In this document: positions 1-8,988 of the stretch, one piece after another
How positions within the stretch are numbered: the stretch's first letter is position 1
How the letters are laid out: the number at the start of each line of letters is the position of its first letter
Origin: Merdibacter massiliensis
Lineage (GTDB): Bacteria; Bacillota_I; Bacilli_A; Erysipelotrichales; Erysipelotrichaceae
Direction: 5' to 3'
Length of the DNA: 64,000 bases
NCBI RefSeq assembly: GCF_900155395.1
Contig: NZ_LT699725.1
Coordinates: forward strand, 26,071 to 90,070
Program-made: the position numbers and the translations under genes
The notes under the pieces: generated by a model
Told to the model about the DNA's origin: nothing
Database searches by the model: none
The model's input: the letters and a program-made list of their open reading frames with translations, nothing else

Positions 1-1
1 C

Positions 2-559
<558 letters not shown>

Positions 560-562
560 AGC

Positions 563-599
563 AAAAAGAGCACATGAAATAAATCATGCGCTCTTTTTT
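563..599 (+). terminator. Intrinsic terminator after rpoC
   Basis: A 14-bp stem pairs 564-577 with 584-597, with one G-U pair and an AATAAA loop, and ends in a T run. It starts four bases after the rpoC stop codon. Confidence 0.9.
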
Positions 600-728
600 A
601 TGGAAGAAATTACAGGCTATTTAAGACATAGCTGGTGTATGTTTTTAATAGTAGTTATGTTATAATTATCATGCGATTATATCGTGTTTTATAAAGGGAA
701 AAAAACAAAGGGAAGGAGACAGCTGTAA

Positions 729-2462
729 ATGAAGAAAATAATCATTCTTTGTGTATGTACATTTGCATTAGTAGTAGGCTGCATCTATGGGAATACAATG
801 ATGGCAAACGAAGCTTCCTCAGCGGCTGTTGGAGCTACTTTACCAGAAGATCATATATTTACGACAATAGATGAAGATGGACGCTTGGTCGTTATGGATA
901 AAGAAGAAATGGAAGAAGAAACGGCACAAGAACAAGCACATCTAAAGCAAGATGGACTGAGCATTGGCGGAATACAAGATCTAAAATATGGAATCGTTAA
1001 TTTCCGTACAAAAAGTTCAGCATCACAAAACACGAACTACATAGATGCAAATACCGGAGAGAGCGGTTATACAAATGGCTATTATGCAGCTGATGCTGCT
1101 TATCTTGGTTATGAAAACGGGAAAGTAAAATTTATGCTGTCTGGTGTAGTGGGATTGGTCAATCCCAGTGAAGTGGAAATATTAGATGCTACAGAAGACT
1201 GGTATGTAAGTTTTTACCGTTGTGAACAAGGAATATTGAAACATTACATCAAAAACAGCATATATGGAAATAGTTATGCAAGTGCAATTACAGTCGGCGA
1301 GATCCAGCCGTATATGAAGAATAACGTATATTATTACAGTTATGACGGACATTATTTTTATACAGATTACCTTGATATGTTGGACGATTATCTCAATGAT
1401 ACCAGGAAAAATGCAATTAATGCAGATCAACCATATTATAACTACTATCAATTCGTATCAAACCGCTCAAAAACGAGCTTTACTGCATCGGATATCAATA
1501 ATTATGTAAAATCATATTTAGGTGACCTTTATACAGCTTCATCTACGAAGATGTATGAAATGGGGAAATATTATATTCAATATCAAAATGAATATGGAGC
1601 AAATGCTTTATTAGTGTTTGGCGTTTCTGCAAATGAAAGCGCATTTGGTACAAGCAATATTGCGAAAAGCAAAAATAATTTATTCGGACACAATGCTGTA
1701 GATTCCGATCCAGGATTAGCCAATGGTTATAGCTCACCGCAAAACAGTATCATGGATCATACAAAATACTATGTCAATCTATGGTATTCCACACCGAAAT
1801 ATTCTACTTATCATGGTTCATTTTTAGGCGACAAAGGCAGCGGGATGCTCAGCTATGCTTCTGACCCATATTGGGGTGAAAAAGCTGCTCACTGGGCTTG
1901 GAATCTAGATATTAATACAAAAAATAAGACGGATGTCGGCAATGAGACATTGGTATTTAAAGATTATGGTGCAGTAAATGTGCGCAAAGAGCCATCCACT
2001 ACATCTACAGTATTATATACGACACCAACAAATGGCAATATGTCATTCGTACTATTGGAAGAAGTGAAAGGAACGACTGTATCCGGTTCTAATGTATGGT
2101 ATAAGATTCAACTGGATACGCCATTAAACAGCAGTCGAAGTGCAATTGATTATAGCGGCGATGGCTATGATTTTGAAAAGAGCTATGGTTATATCCATTC
2201 ATCTTTATTATCTAAAACCATTTACAAGAGTGAATCAGGCGATACAGATACCCCTACAACCTCTTATAAAAAAGGTGATGTGAACAATGATGGTAAAATA
2301 AGTTCCATGGATTATGTATTAGTAAAAAATCATATCTTAAATATAAAAAAATTAAATGGTAGTGCAGCTACTGCCGCAGATGTGAATGGTGACAATAAAA
2401 TTAGCTCTATGGATTATGTGTTAATTAAAAATGATATTTTAGGAATCTCAAAAATAAATTAG
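729..2462 (+). CDS. Secreted glucosaminidase with SH3-like and C-terminal dockerin modules
   Basis: 577 aa with an N-terminal signal peptide (KK, then a hydrophobic stretch containing VVGC). Residues about 280-400 look like a GH73-type endo-beta-N-acetylglucosaminidase that cuts peptidoglycan glycan strands. They include VSANESAFGTS with a candidate catalytic Glu at 303, then NNLFGHNA and a WGEKAAHWAWN ending. Residues about 415-500 resemble a bacterial SH3 domain (NVRKEPSTTSTVL). The last ~64 residues form a type I dockerin, with two Ca-binding loops of the DVNNDGKISSMD type. The start has a good Shine-Dalgarno (AAGGAG at 713-718), and a TATAAT lies at 661-666. The next gene begins 16 bp downstream and encodes a surface-anchored protein, so the two are probably co-transcribed. 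The domain calls are by eye; substrate and cohesin partner are unknown. Confidence 0.8.
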   Translation: MKKIIILCVCTFALVVGCIYGNTMMANEASSAAVGATLPEDHIFTTIDEDGRLVVMDKEEMEEETAQEQAHLKQDGLSIGGIQDLKYGIVNFRTKSSASQNTNYIDANTGESGYTNGYYAADAAYLGYENGKVKFMLSGVVGLVNPSEVEILDATEDWYVSFYRCEQGILKHYIKNSIYGNSYASAITVGEIQPYMKNNVYYYSYDGHYFYTDYLDMLDDYLNDTRKNAINADQPYYNYYQFVSNRSKTSFTASDINNYVKSYLGDLYTASSTKMYEMGKYYIQYQNEYGANALLVFGVSANESAFGTSNIAKSKNNLFGHNAVDSDPGLANGYSSPQNSIMDHTKYYVNLWYSTPKYSTYHGSFLGDKGSGMLSYASDPYWGEKAAHWAWNLDINTKNKTDVGNETLVFKDYGAVNVRKEPSTTSTVLYTTPTNGNMSFVLLEEVKGTTVSGSNVWYKIQLDTPLNSSRSAIDYSGDGYDFEKSYGYIHSSLLSKTIYKSESGDTDTPTTSYKKGDVNNDGKISSMDYVLVKNHILNIKKLNGSAATAADVNGDNKISSMDYVLIKNDILGISKIN

Positions 2463-2478
2463 AGAGGAGAATACGGTC

Positions 2479-3834
2479 TTGTTAACTAAAATAAAAAAAG
2501 TATTTTTAACTTTTTTGGTCTTCATGATGATGTCGCCGTTTATCATCATGGCCAAAACCATTAAACCTGGCGAATCTTTTACTGTGACTGTTGGATGCGG
2601 TGCTATTGAGGGAGAAGTAAAAGCTAATGCAAGTAATGCATCTATTATATCAAGTGATAATTGGTGTGATCGTGGAAGAAGCATTAGTGCAACTGCGGTT
2701 GCTAATAATGTGGGTACCGCTTCTATATCCTTTTCTACAGTAGATGCAACTGATACAGATGCTATGGTAGATGCAAGTGGCATTTCATTAGGAGGCGGAA
2801 GTGTAACTGTTGCAAATCCTACAGTTACACAGAACGATACTTCCCGTCCACAGAGTACACCTTCTCAAACACAAACAAATACAGGAAATGATGATGCAGA
2901 AAAAAATGTTGAATCAACAAAATCAAGTGATGCTTCATTATCAACTTTAACTGTATCTGCAGGAACGTTATCACCAAAGTTTGCAGCGAATACGACAAAA
3001 TATCAATTGAATCTACCATCAGATACTGAATCAATTAAGGTAGATGCAAAGGCAAATGATTCTGCAGCAAGTGTTTCAGGTACGGGAGAGAAAGAACTAA
3101 AACAGGGCGATAATACAATTCGCATTACTGTTACAGCTGAGAATGGGAATACACGTACCTATACGATTGACGCATATGTAGAGGAAAAACCTGAGGTGTA
3201 TTTATCTTATCATGATCAACAATTAGGTGTAGTAAAAAACACAGATCGTGTTTCAAAGCCAAGTGATGCTTTTGAAGAAACCAAACTGGAAATTGATGGA
3301 AAAGAGGTTGTTGGATGGTCAAATAATATCATGAATGTGACAGTTCTCTATATGATAGATGAAGAAAGCGGAGAACAAAATTTTTACATTTATGATACAG
3401 AACATCAGAGTATCACAAGTATATTTAAACCAATTGTATTATTGGGAAATCAATTTTATATTGTAGACATAGATGAATCGTTGCAAACACGGGCGGATAT
3501 GACTTATACAACGGTGACTGTAGATGAGAATGAATTGCCAGGATGGAAGTTTGATCAGTCTGGATTTGATAATTATTGCGTAATTTATGTAATGAATGAA
3601 AAAGGCGAGATGCAGTATTATCAGTATGAAGCAACACAGAATACGTTACAGTTGTATTCTAATGCGGCTCCGATCACAACAGAGACGTATCAAAAAAATC
3701 AGCAGGTAGAAAAAATAGCAATCATTGCAGCTGGTATTTTTGCGGTTACAACCATTGGTGCATTAATTGGTTGTGTCATGATACGACGTCGCAGCAATTT
3801 AAAACTTCGCCAGTGGATGAAGAGAGAAGAGTAA
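2479..3834 (+). CDS. Surface-anchored protein with Ig-like and cadherin-like beta-sandwich domains (TTG start)
   Basis: 451 aa. The chosen start is TTG at 2479, because AGAGAGGAG lies 10 bases upstream and the signal peptide begins directly after it. Residues about 25-115 form a beta-rich domain with two cysteines, ending in a repeat-like GTASISFSTVDATD segment. A Ser/Thr/Gln-rich linker follows. Residues about 155-235 match the cadherin-like beta-sandwich family (LSTLTVSAGTLSPKF...TKYQ...RTYTIDA). A region of unknown fold follows. Near residue 415 there is one membrane helix, then a basic RRRS tail, so the protein should be anchored with its bulk outside the cell. It lies 16 bp behind the dockerin glucosaminidase and probably shares its mRNA. 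No classical cohesin was recognised. Its role is unknown, although adhesion or scaffold functions are typical for such modules. Confidence 0.7.
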   Translation: MLTKIKKVFLTFLVFMMMSPFIIMAKTIKPGESFTVTVGCGAIEGEVKANASNASIISSDNWCDRGRSISATAVANNVGTASISFSTVDATDTDAMVDASGISLGGGSVTVANPTVTQNDTSRPQSTPSQTQTNTGNDDAEKNVESTKSSDASLSTLTVSAGTLSPKFAANTTKYQLNLPSDTESIKVDAKANDSAASVSGTGEKELKQGDNTIRITVTAENGNTRTYTIDAYVEEKPEVYLSYHDQQLGVVKNTDRVSKPSDAFEETKLEIDGKEVVGWSNNIMNVTVLYMIDEESGEQNFYIYDTEHQSITSIFKPIVLLGNQFYIVDIDESLQTRADMTYTTVTVDENELPGWKFDQSGFDNYCVIYVMNEKGEMQYYQYEATQNTLQLYSNAAPITTETYQKNQQVEKIAIIAAGIFAVTTIGALIGCVMIRRRSNLKLRQWMKREE

Positions 3835-3872
3835 GAAAAAGAGGCTGTAACGAATAAGGAATAGCCAAAAAT

Positions 3873-3915
3873 AAAAAATGCATCTGATCTCAAAAGAGAA
3901 AGGATGCATTTTTTT
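3873..3915 (+). terminator. Terminator hairpin inside the IS left end, upstream of the transposase
   Basis: ATGCATC at 3878-3884 pairs with GATGCAT at 3903-3909, flanked by an A run and a T run, with an inner CTC/GAG stem. It should stop read-through from the upstream gene into the transposase. In copy 2 the only changes are in the loop (including A to G, giving a CTC-GAAA-GAG tetraloop) and in the T-run length. Confidence 0.75.
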
Positions 3916-3917
3916 GG

Positions 3918-3923
3918 TATAAT
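3918..3923 (+). promoter_or_regulatory. Extended -10 promoter of the transposase, implying a leaderless mRNA
   Basis: TTTGGTATAAT is an extended -10 element. It ends only six bases before the ATG at 3930, so the predicted transcription start falls on or next to the start codon. No Shine-Dalgarno is present. Confidence 0.5.
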
Positions 3924-3929
3924 TTAGCT

Positions 3930-5513
3930 ATGAAAAACATCGAAGTGTTAGAGCTAAATCATTCCTATCTGAGCAATAGGAATTATACCGCATTTCAGAT
4001 GATTTTACCACTGGATTGTGAAAAAAAGATCGATTCTTCTGATCCGGTGTACAGTTTTCTTGAAGTGATGGAAGGAGTCAACTGGAACAAATATCTTAAT
4101 CACCCTGCTCACAGAGGGCGTGAAGAATATAATCCCTTCAAGATGATCAAAGTCATCCTGTTTGCGTTCATGAATCATATTTATAGTCTAAGAGATATTG
4201 AAAAAAGCTGTAGAACAGACATCCGTTTCATGTTCTTGATGCAGGAGGAAACGCCAAGTCACATGGCATTTCATCGTTTCATCCAAAAGTATTTAAAATA
4301 TGACATCCAATTCATTTTTAGAGATATATTTGAATCAATTGAGATATTAGATCCGTCAATTGATCATGATACGGTTTATATTGATGGAACCAAGCTTGAG
4401 GCCAATGCCAACAAGTTTACTTTCATCTGGAAAAAGACCGCAATCAAAACAAGAGATAAAATATTCACTCGATTAAACGAATGGGTCAAGAAACTGGGTG
4501 ATCGTATTGAAGCATCTCAAAAAGAGGAGTGGACAATAAAAGACATAGAGAATATGGCTAACCAAATTTTTCATATCGTTGAACAAGAGGGAATCACTTT
4601 CATTTATGGAAAAGGTAAGCGAAAAAGCCAGATTCAGCGTTATTATGATGAATTGATGAAATACAAAGAAACACTGCAAAACTGTTTGGAAAGAATTGAA
4701 CTATGCGGACCTGACAGAAACAGCTGTTCGAAAACAGACCACGATGCAACGATGATGCACATGAAAGAGGACCATTACATGAAGACAGGAATCTTCAAGG
4801 CAGGATACAATGCACAGATAGCAGTAAGCAGCGAATATATCCAATTGGCTTGTATCTATCAGGATAGAACCGATCAAAAGACATTTATCAAATTTCTTGA
4901 AACATTCAGAGCACTTTATAACAGGATGCCTAAAACAGTAGCAGCGGATGCAGGATATGGATCCTATGATAATTATTTCTTCTGTTTAGAAAATGATATG
5001 GAAGCCTATATCAAATATATGATGTATTCAAAAGAAAAAGAAACGAGCTACAAGAAAAAAACATTCATCAAATCAAACTGGAACAGAAATGGAAATGGAA
5101 GATATATCTGCCCGGCAGGACATGAATTTGGCTGTATCAATGAAACGGTTGATAAGAGAAGCAAATATTATCGAATCAATCAAACGCACAGTTGTGGCAA
5201 ATGCACGGATTGCCCACTTAAATCTCAATGTACGAAAGCCAAGGGAGATCGAACGATAAGCGTGAATCCGATACTTGAGGAGTTTGAAAGAACAGCGAGA
5301 AAAAAACTAAATAGCGAAGAAGGAATCCATCATCGAGTGCAAAGATCCATACAAAGCGAAGGAGCATTTGGAGTGATAAAAGAAGATTATGCTTATGACA
5401 GATTACATAGGAGAAGCATCAAAAATGTAGAAATGGAGTTCCTGTTGGTGTGCGTAGGCTTTAATCTGATGAAATATCATAACAAAAAAATAAGAAAAAA
5501 AGCACAAGCATAA
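3930..5513 (+). CDS. IS1182 family DDE transposase (copy 1)
   Basis: 527 aa, full length for the family. The N-terminal half has the usual DUF772-like region (NPFKMIKVILFAFMNHIYSLRDIEKSCRTD). The catalytic acids are visible as YIDGTKLEANANK (first Asp), AADAGYGSYDN (second Asp) and RSIQSEGAFGVIKEDYAYDRLHRRS (Glu). A zinc-finger-like CGKCTDCPLKSQC cluster precedes the Glu. The start is the ATG at 3930; the frame upstream is closed by a stop. It differs from copy 2 at four residues: A/V next to the second catalytic Asp, M/T after KY, G/S after F, and I/T near the C terminus. Both copies look intact and could be active. Confidence 0.93.
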   Translation: MKNIEVLELNHSYLSNRNYTAFQMILPLDCEKKIDSSDPVYSFLEVMEGVNWNKYLNHPAHRGREEYNPFKMIKVILFAFMNHIYSLRDIEKSCRTDIRFMFLMQEETPSHMAFHRFIQKYLKYDIQFIFRDIFESIEILDPSIDHDTVYIDGTKLEANANKFTFIWKKTAIKTRDKIFTRLNEWVKKLGDRIEASQKEEWTIKDIENMANQIFHIVEQEGITFIYGKGKRKSQIQRYYDELMKYKETLQNCLERIELCGPDRNSCSKTDHDATMMHMKEDHYMKTGIFKAGYNAQIAVSSEYIQLACIYQDRTDQKTFIKFLETFRALYNRMPKTVAADAGYGSYDNYFFCLENDMEAYIKYMMYSKEKETSYKKKTFIKSNWNRNGNGRYICPAGHEFGCINETVDKRSKYYRINQTHSCGKCTDCPLKSQCTKAKGDRTISVNPILEEFERTARKKLNSEEGIHHRVQRSIQSEGAFGVIKEDYAYDRLHRRSIKNVEMEFLLVCVGFNLMKYHNKKIRKKAQA

Positions 5514-5607
5514 ATAATGTTGATAGGTTTTCCACAATAGGTGTTTTCATAATGCCAAAAAATAGGGATAATTGGGAGAATTGAAACAATTTCAAAGTAA
5601 AGAAAAG

Positions 5608-5680
5608 AAAAAAGAGGTCGTAACCTCAATAGACAGATTCGTTTAATTATAATCTTCTATTTCGTTACGGCCTCTTTTTT
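5608..5680. terminator. Hairpin formed by the IS right end and an internal copy of its terminal repeat
   Basis: AAAAAAGAGGTCGTAAC at 5608-5624 pairs almost perfectly with GTTACGGCCTCTTTTTT at 5664-5680, with a ~39-nt loop. The symmetric A and T runs make it a candidate bidirectional terminator for the transposase (+) and galU (-). Confidence 0.65.
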
Positions 5681-6555
5681 TATCCTTTCACATTTTGAAT
5701 GATTTCCAACATTGCTTCACGCAAATCTTCTCTTGCAAGAGCAAAATCAACTTGTGCCTGTAAAAAGCCTTTTTTATCGCCAACATCATAGCGTTTGCCT
5801 TCAAAATCATAAGCATATACATTTTCTGATGCAGTTAATCGATCGATAGCATCGGTTAATTGAATCTCATTTCCTTTACCAGGCGCTTGCGTTTCCAATA
5901 GTTCAAAGATCTTAGGAGTCAAAATATAGCGGCCAAGAATAGCAAAGTTGCTTGGCGCCATCTCTTTTTGTGGCTTTTCCACAAAACCTTTAACTAAGCT
6001 TAATCGATCATTTACCTTTTCTTTAGGATCTACGATTCCATATTTATGAACAACTTCATCTGCTACGCTTTGCACACCAACAACACTGCTTGCAGTCGTA
6101 TTGTATATATCTACAAGCTGCTGCGTAGCGGTTTTACCACCCTGATTTACTACGATATCATCGCCTAATAAAATAGCAAAAGGCTCATCGCCGACAAAGG
6201 ATTTTGCACACAGCACTGCATGTCCCAGACCGCGCGGATGTTTTTGACGAACACTATAAATGTTTGCCATTGTGGCGATATCTTGTACCATCTTTAAATG
6301 TTCTTCATCGCCAGATTCTTCTAACTTTTTTTCTAGTTCAAAACTAATATCAAAATGGTTTTCAATGCAGCTTTTATAACAATTGGTGATGATCAATATT
6401 TCTTCGATACCGCTTTGTACTGCTTCTTCTACGATATATTGAATGGTAGGTTTATCTACAATAGGCAGCATTTCCTTTGGAACTGCTTTTGTTGCAGGAA
6501 GAAAACGTGTACCGAATCCTGCTGCGGGGATGATTGCTTTTCTTATCTTATTCAT
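5680..6555 (-). CDS. galU: UTP-glucose-1-phosphate uridylyltransferase
   Basis: About 291 aa, the normal length for GalU. It makes UDP-glucose from UTP and glucose-1-phosphate for cell-envelope sugars. The nucleotidyltransferase signature KAIIPAAGFGTRFLPATKAVPKEMLP is at the N terminus. Further motifs are DKPTIQYIVEEA and GLGHAVLCAK, then LLGDDIV, VEKP and GRY, typical of bacterial GalU. The ATG at 6555 is preferred over the ATG at 6567, because the latter overlaps the GGAGG ribosome binding site. The 3' end touches the right end of IS copy 1, which supplies a terminator. galE, which uses the same sugar nucleotide, is at the far end of the window. Confidence 0.95.
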   Translation of the reverse strand: MNKIRKAIIPAAGFGTRFLPATKAVPKEMLPIVDKPTIQYIVEEAVQSGIEEILIITNCYKSCIENHFDISFELEKKLEESGDEEHLKMVQDIATMANIYSVRQKHPRGLGHAVLCAKSFVGDEPFAILLGDDIVVNQGGKTATQQLVDIYNTTASSVVGVQSVADEVVHKYGIVDPKEKVNDRLSLVKGFVEKPQKEMAPSNFAILGRYILTPKIFELLETQAPGKGNEIQLTDAIDRLTASENVYAYDFEGKRYDVGDKKGFLQAQVDFALAREDLREAMLEIIQNVKG

Positions 6556-6613
6556 TCTGTCCTCCATTAAAATCTCCTAAATATCTAAAAGAATTGAATA
6601 CTGTTCTTATATC

Positions 6614-6619
6614 ATTATA
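6614..6619 (-). promoter_or_regulatory. Extended -10 promoter for galU
   Basis: On the minus strand the sequence reads TGGTATAAT, about 60 bases upstream of the galU start. No convincing -35 was found. Confidence 0.5.
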
Positions 6620-6639
6620 CCAGAGAATAGACTGAAAGA

Positions 6640-6674
6640 AAATAAATAGAGGAAGTGTGTAATTTCTTCCTCTA
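6640..6674 (-). terminator. Terminator overlapping the stop codon of the upstream hypothetical gene
   Basis: On the minus strand TAGAGGAAG pairs with CTTCCTCTA (6666-6674 with 6647-6655), followed by a T-rich run. The first three bases of the stem are the stop codon itself. Confidence 0.75.
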
Positions 6675-7322
6675 ATTAGTTTGAGTATCTGATGTATTTT
6701 CCACATGTTCTGTTTCCCCTTTTAGGGCATGGATCATCTGATCTTGAGATGCTTTAAGGTATTCTTTGCTTTTCTCCATATCTCCTTTATTTTCATATTG
6801 CGCAGATAACAAGTATTCTAACATTCCTTTATTAAAATCACTTGCTGTTTTTAGCTGTTCTTCCATTTCTTCGATATAAGAGTACTTTTTTAGTATAAAA
6901 ATATCATACATCCGATGTGCTTCCTCTTTTTGGGTATCAGCATCCCATGTATCGATTTCCTCCAGCATGGCTTTCGCATGATCTTTGTCCTTTCTTTCGA
7001 TATAGTAATTAAAAGCTTTTAAGACAAGATCTTTCCGTTGTTTCTTATTCACATGCATGGAAAGCATTTCTTCAAATAATTTTTGTGCTTCTGAGTAGTT
7101 TTTTTGAAATAGGTATCCGTTCAATGTCATGTAAAGACGATTGTATTTTGGATACAGATATTTTGTTAGCATGGAATTGATCGTTTTATAATACGCATCA
7201 AAATCATTCGTAGCTAAATAGTAACGTAATTTTTTAAAGATCGTTCTTTTTTCAAATTCCAAGAATAAGACGAATATAATAAAAATGACAACTAAAACAA
7301 TAGTAAATGTTTGTGTATCCAT
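6672..7322 (-). CDS. Membrane-anchored helical protein of unknown function
   Basis: 216 aa from the ATG at 7322. This start is chosen because a G-rich ribosome binding site sits just upstream; a GTG/ATG-like extension to 7337 would lie over it. Residues about 4-22 are one strongly hydrophobic helix (TIVLVVIFIIFVLFL). The remainder is charged and helical, with a pattern resembling tetratricopeptide helices (YSEAQKLFEEMLS, KDHAKAMLEEID, KGDMEKSKEYLKAS). This suggests a cytoplasmic protein-interaction domain tethered to the membrane. The family is not recognised. It lies 116 bp upstream of galU, with its own terminator between. Confidence 0.6.
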   Translation of the reverse strand: MDTQTFTIVLVVIFIIFVLFLEFEKRTIFKKLRYYLATNDFDAYYKTINSMLTKYLYPKYNRLYMTLNGYLFQKNYSEAQKLFEEMLSMHVNKKQRKDLVLKAFNYYIERKDKDHAKAMLEEIDTWDADTQKEEAHRMYDIFILKKYSYIEEMEEQLKTASDFNKGMLEYLLSAQYENKGDMEKSKEYLKASQDQMIHALKGETEHVENTSDTQTN

Positions 7323-7475
7323 AAGGAACCCCCCCATAAAGAATTGAATGCTCTTATATTATAATATGAAATATGCAATTTTTAAATAATATGTGCATTT
7401 ATAGGCTTCATACGGCAAAATGAAATAAATTTACAGAAAAAATAACAAATAAAATTTCATTTTCATGAAATAATA

Positions 7476-7504
7476 TTGAAAATTTGTTCTAAATCGTCTA
7501 TAAT
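7476..7504 (+). promoter_or_regulatory. Promoter of the arginine operon
   Basis: TTGAAA at 7476-7481 and TATAAT at 7499-7504 are separated by 17 bp. Transcription would start at the 5' edge of the T-box leader. The 150 bp upstream holds the minus-strand promoter region of the hypothetical gene (a TATAAT-like element near 7357) and nothing else recognisable. Confidence 0.8.
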
Positions 7505-7510
7505 ACTTCC

Positions 7511-7732
7511 AAAGCAGTGAAGAGAAGTAGTATAGAATATTTTCTATTTTAGAGAGATGGCGGTAGGTGAAAGCCTGAAAAGAAAAATCTAGAACGTGTC
7601 TTGGAGCTTTGATGTCGAAATGAAAATGAGGCAATCAACGTGGTTCGCGTTATGAACGAGGTGTCATCCATAAGGTTGGATGGAAGTAAGGTGGTACCGC
7701 GCATGTCGTCCTTAATTGGATGACTTTTTTTT
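7511..7732 (+). ncRNA. T-box leader (probably tRNA-Arg sensing) upstream of argG
   Basis: The T-box core AAGGTGGTACCGCG is at 7688-7701, close to the consensus that binds the tRNA acceptor end. Upstream, the AGTAGTATAGAA and AGAGAGATGGCGG segments match conserved parts of T-box stem I. The candidate specifier is CGT at 7595-7597 (after AGAA), an arginine codon, which agrees with the operon controlled. The competing terminator (GTCGTCC with GGATGAC, 7705-7724, then eight T) lies directly after the T-box core. Uncharged tRNA-Arg would stabilise the antiterminator and allow arginine synthesis. The specifier assignment is inferred from position and context. Confidence 0.9.
7705..7732 (+). terminator. 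Regulated terminator of the arg T-box
   Basis: A 7-bp stem with a TTAATT loop is followed by a T run. Its 5' strand is next to the T-box sequence that forms the alternative antiterminator. Confidence 0.85.
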
Positions 7733-7749
7733 ATTTAGGAGGAAAGAAA

Positions 7750-8985
7750 ATGAAGAAAACGTACAAAAAAATCGTATTAGCGTATTCTGGTGGATTGGAT
7801 ACTTCTGTATTGATTCCCTGGCTCAAAGAAAATTATCAATGTGAGGTAATCGCAGTCAGCGGTAATGTGGGACAGGGTACAGAATTAGATGGTTTAGAGG
7901 AAAAAGCGTTAAAGACAGGAGCATCTAAGTTATATATTGAAGATCTGACAAAAGAATTTGTAGAAGATTATATCATACCAACGATGCAGGCAGGAGCTGC
8001 ATATGAACACTATTTGTTAGGAACAAGCTTTGCCCGCCCGTTGATTGCCAAACGAATCGTTGAAATAGCAAAAAAAGAAGGCGCAGATGCAATCTGTCAT
8101 GGCTGTACTGGCAAGGGGAATGACCAGGTACGTTTTGAATTAGCCATTCAGGCATTTGCTCCGGAAATCGATATCATCGCACCATGGCGTTTTTGGGAGT
8201 TAAACTCTCGTGAAAAAGAAATCGCATATGCCAAAGCACATCAGATTCCTTTAAAGATCACTGCTGAAACCAATTATTCGAAGGATAAGAATTTATGGCA
8301 TTTATCACATGAAGGACTGGATCTAGAAGATCCGGCAAATGAGGCGCCAATTGAAAAAGAAGGATTCTTAGAAATGGGCGTATCTCCTATGCAGGCACCA
8401 GACAAACCGACGAATGTATCTATTCATTTTGAAAAAGGAGTACCGACCATGGTCGATGGTGTTGCCATGGACTGTGTGTCTATCATAGAAAAATTGAATG
8501 AATTAGGCGGTGCGAATGGATGCGGTTTATTGGATGTGGTTGAAAATCGATTGGTGGGCATGAAATCACGCGGCGTTTATGAAACACCAGGCGGAACGAT
8601 ATTGTATAAAGCACATGAAAAATTAGAGGAAATTACATTAGATAAAGAAACACAGCACTATAAGACACAAGTTGCTTTAAAATTTGGCGAGCTGGTTTAT
8701 AATGGCCAATGGTATACGCCGTTACGTAAAGCATTAAGTGCTTTTGTTAAGAGCACACAGGAAGCTGTAACAGGTGATGTAACGTTAAAGTTATATAAAG
8801 GAAATATCTGGCCGGTATCTGTCACTTCTCCATTCTCTTTGTATTCTGCCGGCATGGCAACGTTTGATGAAGATGATTGCTATGATCAATCCGATTCAGC
8901 AGGATTCATCCACTTATATGGATTGCCTTTGAAAGTACGTGCTATAAAAGCGAAGGAAGAACCAGATCTTCCAGATGTGGAGTAG
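7750..8985 (+). CDS. argG: Argininosuccinate synthase
   Basis: 411 aa. It joins citrulline and aspartate with ATP to form argininosuccinate. The N-terminal ATP pyrophosphatase loop SGGLDTS is at residues 13-19, followed by family segments ([38 protein letters not shown]). The start is the ATG at 7750, which has AGGAGG eight bases before it. An in-frame ATG at 7720 lies inside the T-box terminator and is rejected. It is the first gene of a seven-gene operon, and argH follows after three bases. Confidence 0.97.
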   Translation: MKKTYKKIVLAYSGGLDTSVLIPWLKENYQCEVIAVSGNVGQGTELDGLEEKALKTGASKLYIEDLTKEFVEDYIIPTMQAGAAYEHYLLGTSFARPLIAKRIVEIAKKEGADAICHGCTGKGNDQVRFELAIQAFAPEIDIIAPWRFWELNSREKEIAYAKAHQIPLKITAETNYSKDKNLWHLSHEGLDLEDPANEAPIEKEGFLEMGVSPMQAPDKPTNVSIHFEKGVPTMVDGVAMDCVSIIEKLNELGGANGCGLLDVVENRLVGMKSRGVYETPGGTILYKAHEKLEEITLDKETQHYKTQVALKFGELVYNGQWYTPLRKALSAFVKSTQEAVTGDVTLKLYKGNIWPVSVTSPFSLYSAGMATFDEDDCYDQSDSAGFIHLYGLPLKVRAIKAKEEPDLPDVE

Positions 8986-8988
8986 CGT

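Larger units (their letters stand above)
3836..5679 (+). mobile_element. IS1182-type insertion sequence, copy 1
   Basis: About 1844 bp, bounded by inverted ends reading AAAAAGAGGCYGTAACGAA (3836-3854 and, inverted, 5661-5679; T on the left, C on the right). It carries one DDE transposase. A nearly identical copy lies inverted at 51953-53795. The left end starts one base after the stop codon of the upstream gene, and the right end touches the galU stop codon. No clear target-site duplication is visible. Each end holds a terminator hairpin (3873-3915 and 5608-5680). Confidence 0.9.

Noticed and set aside
7720-7749. Upstream ATG giving argG a 10-residue extension
   Set aside because: It lies inside the T-box terminator stem and has no ribosome binding site; the ATG at 7750 has AGGAGG.
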